Shown here: piece by piece, positions 47,136-59,100 of the stretch
How positions within the stretch are numbered: the first letter of the stretch is position 1
Layout: each line of letters begins with the position of its first letter
NCBI RefSeq assembly: GCF_003012735.1
Contig: NZ_PXYI01000002.1
Coordinates: 806,001 to 870,000 of the forward strand
DNA: 64,000 nt
Direction: 5' to 3'
DNA from: Allosphingosinicella deserti
Lineage (GTDB): Bacteria; Pseudomonadota; Alphaproteobacteria; Sphingomonadales; Sphingomonadaceae
Notes under the pieces: generated by a model
What the model was told of the DNA's origin: nothing
Database searches by the model: none
What the model saw: only the letters and a program-made list of their open reading frames with translations
Position numbers and translations under genes: made by a program

Positions 47136-50100
47136 ATGGTTGCAATTTTCACGGGGGGCGGCACGGGTCTGGAGCGCGGATCGGGGGCGCTGCTCGGCAG
47201 GGCCGGCCTGCTCGGCTCCTCCTCGCTCGGGCGAAACGGCGAACAGGTCTTCGTCAATGCCGCGACCGGCAATTTGGTCATCCGCCAGAGCGACGAGATC
47301 CTGATCGGGCGCGGCCCGGACGCGGCGATCGATCGCACCTACAACAGCCAAAGTGCCGTTCCCCAAGATAATGGCGGACGCTGGCGGCAGAGCACTGAGC
47401 GGCGAATCCACGCCCTGACCGGTACCGTGAATGCGGCGGGCAGCAGCGTCCGCCGGGTATCGGCGGATGGATCGGACATCCTCTATACCTACGACGTTGC
47501 GCGGAGCCTCTATCGCACCACCCAGGGTGCCGGAGCCCACGATAGTCTCGCCTTTGGGTCCGGTGCCTGGACTTGGACCGACGGCAGCACTCAGGTCCGG
47601 GAAACCTATGCCGCTTACACCGATCACTGGCGGATCGCCTCCGAGGTCGACAGCAGCGGCAACACGCTCACCTTCGCCTACACCGGCGCCAATCTTGCAC
47701 GCATCACCACCGCGGACGGCGGCTTCGTCGATTATGCCTGGAGCGGCGGCAACATCACGGCGATCGTTACCGGCTCCACGGACCTCGTTACCGCTGCGGC
47801 GCGGACGCTGACGCGGACCCGCTATGGCTATGACGGGCTCAGTCGCCTGACCACCGTCACCGTCGACATCAGCCCCGAGGACAACAGCATCGCCGACGGG
47901 CGCACCTACGTCACGATGTACAGCTATGACGGCAATTCGAACCGGATTGCCACCATCGCCCAGACCGATGGCTCACTATTGGCGATCGGCTATACGGGCG
48001 AGCTAGTCACAAGCCTCACGGAGACGGTCGCCGCCGGGGTCACCCGTGTCACGACCCTCGCTTATGGCACTACCTCCACGCTGATCACTGACCCTGCAGG
48101 CCAGGTCACGCGCCTCGATTACTCTGCCGCCGGCGAGCGCTCCCTCGAGAAGATCACGGCTCCGGCTCCGAGCGCCGGCGCAACGCCGCACGTCGTTAGC
48201 TTCACCTATGATCCGGCGACCGGCGACGTTGCCTCGGTCACCGACGCGCAAGGCGGGGTGGAGCGCTTCGTGTACGATGGGGCGGGGAATCTCGCGGTTT
48301 CGATCGGCGCCGACGGCAATGCGGTCACCCGTGTCTACGGGACACGTAACGAGTTGATCAGCGAAAGCCGCAGCACGTCGAGCGGTGGCACGCAAGCCTC
48401 GAACCTCATTCCCAATGCGCTTCTGCTTGAGGGCACCGGTGGCTGGCAGTTCGACAATGTCGAACGGGTTGCGGGCGGCGTCGGGGACCCGGTACCCTTT
48501 TACGCCCGCAGCGTCGGTGGTCAGTCGGCGGGATTGAGCAGGTCCCGGGTGCCGCTGACATCGAGCGCGAGCAGCTTTGATCTCTCGCTCACCTACAAGG
48601 TCGGCAAGCCCGGGACGCAGGTGAAGTTCGGTGCCTTCTGGTACGATGCCGAGGGCCGTTTCCTGAAGGAGGATTATTTCAACCACTGGCCGACCGACAC
48701 GGCCTGGACGACTTCGAGTCACGAAATCACCAAACCGGCCGGGGCTGCTTATTATTCCCCGTTCTTCGTGACCTACGCCGCCAACGACATTTGCTTTGCC
48801 GCGCCGTCGCTGACCGAGTCCAACCTCATTCCCAACGCCAATCTGCTCGACGGGACGGCGGGATGGCAGCTCGACAATGTCGAGAGGGTCGCGGGCGGTG
48901 TCGGCGATCCGGCGCCTTTCTACGTCCGCAGCGTCGGCACCCAGCCCGCGGGATTGAGCAGGAACCAGGTGCCGCTGACGTCGGGCGCGAGCAGTTTCGA
49001 GCTCTCGCTCACCTACAAGGTCGGCCAGCCCGGGGCGCAGGTGAAGTTCGGTGTCTTCTGGTACGATGCCGAGGGCCGCTTCCTCAAGGAGGATTATTTC
49101 AACCATTGGCCAACCGACACGGCCTGGACGACTTCGAGCCACGAAATAACCAAACCGGCCGGCGCGGCTTATTATTCCCCATTCTTCGTCACCTACGCGC
49201 CCGTTGATCATTGCTTCGCCGCGCCGCGGCTCGAAGCTGTCGGTGTCGATGTCACCCGCTTCGTTCATGATGCCAAGGGTCGGCTCCGATACACGATCAG
49301 CCCCGGCGCAGGCGTCGTCGAGCATCGTTATTCCTCAGCAGGGAATCTCGAATATACGATCGAATATCCGGAGCACAGGTGCGATCTCTCGGCGCTCGCC
49401 GCGGGACAACTGGTCACCGAGGCGCAGATGGACGGGTGGCGCAACGCGCTCGTGGACCGCAGCGGCGTCAAGGTCACCTATCGTTCCTATGACGCGCGTG
49501 GCAACCTCACTGCCGAGACGAGATATGACGGCGCAACGGTGCAAGGATTACCCATCGGCGCCAGCGCATCACCCGCTCCGTCGGTGACGGTACCGATCCT
49601 GGCCGGACGCAATACGGCGGTGACAGCTCAGGCGGACGGATCCTACCGCGTGGTGAAGACCTCGGGGGTCAATAACAGCTACGACGCGTCGGCCTTTGGA
49701 AGTGCCGGGTTCTCAGGGGATTTCGTGCTTCTCCTACGACCGCAGCAGACCGACCGATATTTGATCGGCGGGATGTCGCGGTCGCCGGCATCGACAACCA
49801 GCTATCTTGGTGTCGACTACGGCCTCGAGGTCGGTCCCGGCGGCAGCGTCGCGTTCGTGGAGGGGAGCGGCTACGGAGGTCTAGGGACCACCGTTACAAC
49901 GGGCGAGTGCCTTTGGGTCGCTCGGGTCGGGACAACTCTCTATTATCTAAAGGGCGCCACCTTCGATCAGGCAGTTGCTGCAGGCGCGCTCCGCAGCGTC
50001 GCCGGAGTCGGCGGAACGCTCTACTTCGACGCCGCTCTCTACTCGGCTGGAGCAGCCTTCGACGTCGCGTTATCCGGAGTGGCAGATCCTGCTTACATGC

Positions 50101-53100
50101 CGGTCTCGGCGCCGATTTCGGCTGGAGCAAACACTTCGGTCGTCGCGCAAGCCGACGGCTCCTACCGGATCGCGAAGACGTCCGGCGGCCAGGCCGCGTA
50201 TGACGCGTCGATCACCTCGTCGACCGCCTTCTCCGGCGATTTTGTCCTGCGGATGCGGCCGCGTCGAACGGACCGCTACTTCACGGCGGGAGTTTCGACA
50301 GCTCCGGCAGCGTCCAACAGCTACACGGGCATAAACTACGGGATTGAGTTCGGGATCGGCGGCAATGTTCAATATATCGAAGGCACCGCCTATCAGAGCC
50401 TAGCAACCGGCTATGCGGCGGGCGAAGACTTCTGGCTCGTCCGTTCGGGCGAAACGATCTACTATTTCCGCGGACCAACGCTGGAGCAGGCGGTTCAGGC
50501 GGGGGCGCTCAGGAGCGTAACCGGGGTTATCGGCACGCTCTATGTCGATGTTGCTATCTACTCGCTCGACGCCGAATGCGATCTGGCGATCGCAGACCCC
50601 CAGAGTGCCGTCTCGGCAGCGATCGTCGGTCATAAGAATACGCTGGTCACCGATCTTGGAAATGGATCGTTCCGGGTACGCAAGGCTGCGGGCTCGGCAG
50701 GTGCTTACGACGCTTCGGTGCGCTCGTCGGCAACGTTCACGGGCGATTTCGCATTGCGCCTGCAGCCGCGCCAGTCGGACAAACATTTCATCGGCGGGGT
50801 CGCCACGAACCCGAATGCCTCCGATTCTTACACCAATCTCGATTTCGGCATCGAGCTGCTGGCTGACGGGCGACTTTTCTATGTCGAGGGCGCCGGCTAC
50901 GGCGCGCTTGAAAGCCGCTATGTCGCCGGCGACACGCTTTGGCTGACGCGGGTGGGGGATACGATCTCCTACTATAAGGGAAATACGCTTGATCAGGCGA
51001 TTGCCGCCGGAGCGCTACGCTCGGTGATTTCCGGGGGCATCGGCCCCGTATGCTTCGATGCGGCCATATACTCCGTCGGCGCGGAATGTGACGTCGCGAT
51101 CGACACCCCGATGGCGATGCGGGCGCGTGCGCAAGGGGCGGCGATCAGCGGCTATCAGAACACAGTGGTTACGGCGCAGGTGGACGGATCCTTTCGGATC
51201 AGGAAGGCAGCCGGTGCCGTCAACGGCTACGACGCCTCGGTCCGGTCAGCGCAGAGCTTCCCGGGCGATTTCGTTCTTCGGCTCCGTCCGCAGCAGGGAG
51301 ACCGCTACTTCATCGGCGGCGTTTCGCGGAACCCCGACGCCTCGAATTCCTTCACGAACATCGACGCCGGTATCGAGATGCTCGCCGACGGGAGGCTCTT
51401 CTATGTCGAGGGCACCGGCTACGGCTCGCTTGGCGCACGTTACGCCGCCGGCGACACGCTCTGGTTACGCCGCGTCGGTAGCAACCTCTCATATTACAAA
51501 GGCGCTTCGCTCGAACAAGCGGTGGCCGCCGGGCCGCTGCGGGTCGTCTCAGGAAGTGCGCTTGGCACCGTCTCCTTCGATAGCGCGATCTATTCTCTCG
51601 GGGCCGAGTGCGACGTCGCGATCTGGGGCGAAAGCGGCGGTGAACCGGCGATGTCGGGCGCAGGCGTGCGCGCGGTTCGTTACAGCTATGACCAGGCCGG
51701 CCGCCTTCTCTCCCGGCAGGCCGGAGGCGAGGCATCGGAGACGTTCGTCTATGACGGCCTCGGGCGCATGGTCGCGTCCGTCGATACCGCTGGAGGACGC
51801 ACCAGCATCGCCTTCAATGATTCGGCGTCAAGGACGATCGTGACATTGGCCAGCGGCCTCGTGCAGACGTCTACGTTCAACCGAGCCGGCGAGTTGATCG
51901 CGTCCACCAATTCCTCGGCGCTCAACCTGATACCAAATGCAGATTTGCTTGAGGGCACCGGTGGCTGGCAGTTCGACAATGTCGAACGGGTTGCGGGCGG
52001 CGTCGGGGACCCGGTACCCTTTTACGCCCGCAGCGTCGGTGGTCAGTCGGCGGGATTGAGCAGGTCCCGGGTGCCGCTGACATCGAGCGCGAGCAGCTTT
52101 GATCTCTCGCTCACCTACAAGGTCGGCAAGCCCGGGACGCAGGTGAAGTTCGGTGCCTTCTGGTACGATGCCGAGGGCCGTTTCCTGAAGGAGGATTATT
52201 TCAACCACTGGCCGACCGACACGGCCTGGACGACTTCGAGTCACGAAATCACCAAACCGGCCGGGGCTGCTTATTATTCCCCGTTCTTCGTGACCTACGC
52301 CGCCAACGACATTTGCTTTGCCGCGCCGTCGCTGACCGAGTCCAACCTCATTCCCAACGCCAATCTGCTCGACGGGACGGCGGGATGGCAGCTCGACAAT
52401 GTCGAGAGGGTCGCGGGCGGTGTCGGCGATCCGGCGCCTTTCTACGTCCGCAGCGTCGGCACCCAGCCCGCGGGATTGAGCAGGAACCAGGTGCCGCTGA
52501 CGTCGGGCGCGAGCAGTTTCGAGCTCTCGCTCACCTACAAGGTCGGCCAGCCCGGGGCGCAGGTGAAGTTCGGTGTCTTCTGGTACGATGCCGAGGGCCG
52601 CTTCCTCAAGGAGGATTATTTCAACCATTGGCCAACCGACACGGCCTGGACGACTTCGAGCCACGAAATAACCAAACCGGCCGGCGCGGCTTATTATTCC
52701 CCATTCTTCGTCACCTACGCGCCCGTTGATCATTGCTTCGCCGCGCCGCGGCTGCAGCCCAGCCGCGAGGGTGCGATCGAGAGCGCCGCCACCGTCTACA
52801 AATATGATCAGCTTGGCCGGCTCCGGGTCTCCACGGATGCGACAGGTCGCAATGCCTACTTTGTTTACGACCGGCTCGGCCGGAAGGTCGCCGACGTCGA
52901 TCATCTCGGCCAGATCGTTGAATATCGCTATGATGCGAATGGCGGGATCGTCGCAACGGCCCGATACGCCACCGGTCTTACGGCGGCTCAGCTTGCCGGC
53001 TTGGCCGATCCGATGGTGGCCGTTGACATCGCCGGATTACGTCCAACTGCCCAGGAGTCTGATCTGTGGAACTGGAATGTCCACGACCGGGAAGGGCGCC

Positions 53101-56100
53101 TCCTGGCAGCGATTGAAGGTGATGGGTCCGTCACCGCGTACGGCTACGATGCGGCTGGTCGCCTGGTGCGCACGACGGCATTCCAGAACAGGTTGACCGC
53201 GGCGCAGCTTGCCGGATTCAAGACGAATCCGCCGGAAGCGCCAATCCTTCCCGCGGGGAGTACGGGTGACTCCATAGCGCGGAAATTCTACGACAAGGAC
53301 GGTCGCCTCGTGGCCGCGCTGAACGGCGAAGGCTTCCTTTCTCGCGCCGTGTTCGACCTGGCCGGCCAGAAGGTCGAGGAGATCGCTTACGCGAGCCCTG
53401 TTCAGGCGGCCCTTCGAGCAACCGGCTCGCTCGATCAGCTGATCGCGGCGGCGGCCAGCGGCGTCGCCGATCGTCGAACCCGCTTCATTCACGACGGACA
53501 GGGGGCGCTGCGCTTCCAGGTCGATGCCCTGAACCATGTCACCGAATTTACCTACAACGCTGCCGGCAAAGTGACGGCGACGGTCTCCCATTCGGGGACC
53601 ATTGCGACAACGTCCGATTACAGTTTCCACAACGTGAAGGCGCTGGTAGCCGCCGCCGCAACAACCTCGGAGGAGCCCCGGAGAGCCTCGATCGTCTATG
53701 ACGCGGCTGGCCGCGCCGCCTACACGATCGATGGCGAAGGCGCCGTGACCGGCTTCGTGTACGACGAAGTCGGGCAGGTCGTGAAGACGATCCGCTTCGC
53801 AGGAAGATGGACGGTCGGCCTGCCGACGCTCGCCGTTCTCGAGGCTTGGGCCGGATCGGTTTCGGGCGACGCCGCCAACCGGGTCACCCGCAACGTCTAC
53901 GATGACCGCGGTCTGCTCCGCTTCGTCATCGACGCCGAAGGATTTGTCACCCGCCACGACTACGACGCTGCGGGGAGGCAGATTGGTGAGACACGCTGGG
54001 ACGCGGCGGTCGTCCCCGCAGACTATGGCTTTGCGATGCTTCAGTCGCTTCCTACCGGGACATTCGTCCACCGTACCTTCGTCTACGATAATTCTGGCCG
54101 GCTCACGGAAACGGTTGATGCCGCAGGCGGCCGCACCCGGCTTAGCTACAATGCGAATGGAACGCTCGGCGCGAGGGTGACGGCCTATGGCACTGCAGAC
54201 GCATCGACGGTCGCTTACACTTATGACAATGCTGGTCACGTGGTCGCGGAGCATCGCGGCTACGGTACCTCGGATCCCGCGATTACCCGCTACGTCTATG
54301 ACGGCCACGGCAATGTCGTCGAGATTACCGATCCGCTGGGCAACAAGACGTTGCGCAGCCACGATCGGCTCGGACGACTGCTGACCGAGACCAATGCCGA
54401 AAGCGGGATCGTCTCCTACGAGTATGACGCATTCGGCGGAGTCGTCAAAACCACTGATGCCCGCGGGAACGCGACCTACCAATATTATGATCGTGCGGGG
54501 CGTCTGACAATCAGCCGCGACGCCGAGAATCACGTAACCGAGACGGCCTACACGCCTTTCGGCGAGGTGAAGAGCGTCACCCGCCGGTCCCAACGGGCGA
54601 CCAACGCCGCGGCAGTCGGGACGCTTCCGATCGTGGCCTCCGATGCCAAGGACGCGACGACGCACTTCGAATATGACCGGCTCGGCCGGGTGGTGAAGAC
54701 GATCGACGCTGAAGGTTCTTTCGAGACTTACAAGCTGGACGCATTCGGGCAGCGTATCGAGGTTCGAAACAAGCTTGGCGGGGTCACCCTGAACAGCTTC
54801 GATCGCCGCGGCCTGCTCGTTGCCGAGACTCTGCCGATGAGCTCCGTCAAGCCCGATGGGACGACTCAGGCGACGACCGTCACCAATCGCTTCAAATATG
54901 ATGCGCGCGGCAATCGGCTCGAGATGGTCGAGGCAAGCGGCTTGGCCGAAGCGCGTACGACCCTGTCTTTCTACGATCGCGCCGATAGGCTGACCGAGAC
55001 TCGCATCATCCTCAAGGAGGCTGATCGCACCAGCCCCGATGCCGAGACGCCGCGGGAGCGCTACAAATATGACCAACTCGGCCGACTGATTGAGACGGTG
55101 AGCGCGCTTGGGGCACGCACGCTCTTCTACTACGACAAGCTCGGCCGCAAGGTTGCCGAGGTGAATGCGGTGGGTACGCTCACCACCCACACCCACGACA
55201 AGAACGGAAACCTCACCTCGACACGGGTCTACGGCACTGCGGTGGCGCTGCCAACAAGTGCCGGCGGTGCTGCGCCGGGGGCTCCGTCGGGTCCGTATCG
55301 CGAGACGCTATACGTCTACGACAAGCTCGGCCGGCTGACGAAGACGAGCGTCGCCAATATCCTCACCGGTGCCTGGAACGGCTCGGCTTATGCAACCGCC
55401 ACCGGGACGCTGACGACGCAATACGACTATGATGCCAACGGCAACGTGGTCAAAGTCACCGACGCCAATGGCAATGCCGCTTTATCTTATTACGATCGCA
55501 ACAACCGCAGGGTCGGGCAGGTCGACCAGGAGAAATATCTCACCGCTTGGTCCTTTGACGCGGAAGGGAATGTGCTGAGCGAGCGACGCTACGCCACTCA
55601 GGCTTCAGGCACCCCGGTCGTGACCGCGCCGCCCACACTCCCCACCCATGTAAACGACCGGGTGACGGACTTCAGCTACGACAAGAACGGCAATCGCCAG
55701 GTGGAGCGGCGCTGGCTCGACGGGACGAAGGCAGGCGCCGGCGATTCCTTCGTCCGTTACGCCTATAACGGCCTCGGCCAGGTGACCTCGAAGCAGGAGG
55801 CGACCGGCGACACCACCACCTATCGTTACGACCTGGCTGGTCGTTTAGAGACCGAGAAGCGCCAGGGTTTCGTCGATCATAGCGGTGCCGCGGTGTCGCC
55901 GACGACGAACTATCGTTATGACGGGCTCAACAATCTCGTGCGAACCGCCGAAGGCATGGCGGGCGAGCGTGTCACGCGCTACGTCTATGGCGCCGGCGGC
56001 CGGTTGGCGTCGATGACGAATGCCGCAGGCGGCGAGTTCTCATATGTCTACGACGCAGCGGGCAACAAGATCCGCGAATCCTATGCCCGTCGCCAGGTAC

Positions 56101-59100
56101 AGAGCGTCAACGCGCAGGGTGTGGTCACCTACAGGGACCTGACCGAGGCGGTGATCGAGACACGCGACGTGCTCGGCAGGGTCACCGGCCAGGCGCTCGC
56201 CAGCTGGAACGGCGGTACGTGGGTCAATGGCGATCGCCAGGACACGGCCTACAACTCGTTCGGCGAGGTCTCTGCGCGGGGCACGAACGGACTGTGGCAG
56301 GAGCAGTTCGCTTACAATGCAGCCGGCCAGCTGACCGCGACCAACTCCGGTGGCGGCGTCTGGCGCTATTTCGTCTACGACAATGCCGGCAACCAGACGC
56401 TTGCGGTCGAGAGCGAGGGGACGGATCTCGCGGGCAAGACGCTGGACCAGGTGCTTGCTCTTGCCAGAGGCAACGGCGCCTGGGCCGGTGCCACCTATGT
56501 CGACGGCATCAACACGACGATCACGATCGTCGACAAGCGCGGCCAGGCGACCACCACGGCGGCGATGAAGCGGCAGCTGAGCGCCACCGTAAGCGCCGTC
56601 GATATCGCGACGACGAAGGGCTACAATGCCTTCGGCGAGGTCGCCTGGGAGAAGAATGCCGAAGGGGCACAGACCAGCTACGTCTACAACACGATGGGCC
56701 GCGTTCGCTCCATCGTCCGGCCGACGGTGTCGGTCACGTCCGAGAACGGCACCAGGCAGCAGGTCGCTCCGACCGAATATTTCTCCTATGACCTTTCTGG
56801 ACGCCTGACCGGCACCACCGATGCCAATGGCAACGTCACGACGCGGCAGCTTCTCGCCGGCACCGGCTATGGCGGCAGCGAGGCGCTGGTCACCGTCGAG
56901 ACCCATGCCGACGGCGGTGTTTCCCGGATCATCTACGATCAGTTCGGGGACGCGCGGGTGATCCGCAACGAGCTCGAGACCTCGGCCAGCCACACGTTGC
57001 GCTCGGTCCATGACGAGACCCGCAATTACGACAATCTGGGTCGGCTGGTCCTGCAGACGGAGCGTGGCGGGCTCACCCACGCTTACACGTATGATCTGCT
57101 CGGCCGTCGCATCCTGCACACCAACACGGTCCTGGGCTCGGCCAACGCCGAAATCACCGACTATGATCTGCAGGGCAGGGTGACGCGGCAGGTGGCGTTC
57201 GGCGGCGACACGACGACGACCAGCTATGCCTGGGACGCGACGCTGAAGACTGCGGGCGTGACGGTGGGCGGCTGGGCGACCACCACCACCCTCGCCAACA
57301 CTCTTACCTCCATCGAGAAGGAGGATGTGTTCGGCCACGCCCTCTACAAGAAGGATCTTGGCGGGCGCATCTCGGAGATGAGCTACGACAAGGCCGGGCG
57401 CCTGACAGCGCGTACCGGCGCCGGGGCGATGTCCTGGACATGGCTGAACTCGGGGCTGGTCGATACGATCACGGTCACCACGGGGGTCGCGACCGGCGAC
57501 AACTGGACCCGCAAGACCACGTCTCACTCCTATGACCTGCTCGGCAACCTCGCCGCTCAGAAGACGGTGGATGCGGGATCGGAGCGCTACAATTTCTTCT
57601 ACAGGGACGGCGAGCCCGAAGTTTATATCAACACCTGGTCGACGGTGACGCAGGACGCGACCGCGGATTACGACACGCTTGGCCGTCTCGTCTGGTGGAG
57701 CGAGGCCGGCACGGGAACCGCGCCGGCGGCCCGCACCGACTATGAATATGATGCCAACGGCAACATCCGCCGGACGCTGGCGAGCTATCGCGCTCTTGAC
57801 ACGAACGGCACCGCCTCGACCAGCGCGTCGACGCAGGACCTCTGGTACCGCTACGACAAGATGAACCGGGTGACGACCGCCAAGGGGTCGCTCCAGAACG
57901 GGCAGATCGTCGGCGGCGAGATCAACACCTACAATGTGGCGGGGCAGCGCAAGACGACGACGAAAACGGTCGCGGCCAGCGCCTCGATCCCGAACCCCTA
58001 TGATTATGACGGCACTCAACCTTATATCGAGCAGGGCTATGAGGGGCAGCGGCTCGAGACCTATGTCTACGACGCCGCCGGCAATCTCGACCTCGTCTAT
58101 GGCATCGATGGCGGCTGGGAGCAGCGGCCGGACGGCACCATCGTCGGCCTGCCGCCGTCGGGCACCGGATCCCGGATCGCGGACTATGATTATGACGGCC
58201 TCGGCCGGGTTACCCGGCAGCTCGACTATGACGCGAGCGGCACGGTGGTCCAGTATCAGCGTGACGTCACCTACAATACAAAGAGCCAGATTACCGGCGA
58301 GACCACCAACACCCGGCGCGGCAGCGATCGCTTCCGCACGATCGTCGTCAACGACTACGGAACCGGCACCGCCTACGCGCTCGGCGCGGTGGTCTGGTCG
58401 ACGTCGCAGAACGACAAGTTCGTCAACGGCAGCGGCACCGCGGCGACGGGCAGCGCGAACCCGCTCGACACGCGCACCGACAACACGATCGGCTGGTATG
58501 ACGGCGCGGTGACCACCAAGGTCCGCTTCGACGAGAATACCGCCAGCACGTCGAACACGGTGTTCAATACGACCTACAGCTACAACGATGCCGGGCAGCT
58601 TCAGTCCGCCACGGTCAACGACGGCCGGCCACGCAAGGTCACCTACACCAACGACATGACCGGCCAGGTGATCCGGCGCGATGAGGCGGACAACAAGATA
58701 CCGACCCAGTCCCAGCCTAACCTCAACGGCGATCCGCATGAAGTGTGGTACCGGTTCGGCGGCAAGCAGATGGGCTATGTCGGCAACAACGGCACGCTCG
58801 ATACCGACTACCAGAGCTCGGTCTCGAACCGCACGGCGACGGCCGGCACCGGCGCGTTCCGCAACGGCGGCGCCTATGGCGGCTTTCATGCCGACTTCGA
58901 TCTGAGCACGAGCGCGCTGACCAGCTACAGCCAGGGCGGCTCCGGCGGCAGCTACACCGTTCAGGGCGGCGAGACGCTGACCTCGATCGCGGCGCAGCTC
59001 TGGGGCGATGCCTCGCTCTGGTACAAGCTTGCCGAGGCGAACGGCCTGTCGGCGTCCAACGCGCTGATGGAAGGGCAGCGGCTCACCATCCCGGCCGGGG

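Noticed and set aside
49590-51650. CRISPR-like or tandem noncoding repeat
   Set aside because: The periodicity is that of in-frame protein domains of about 170 residues, not of short repeats with spacers.
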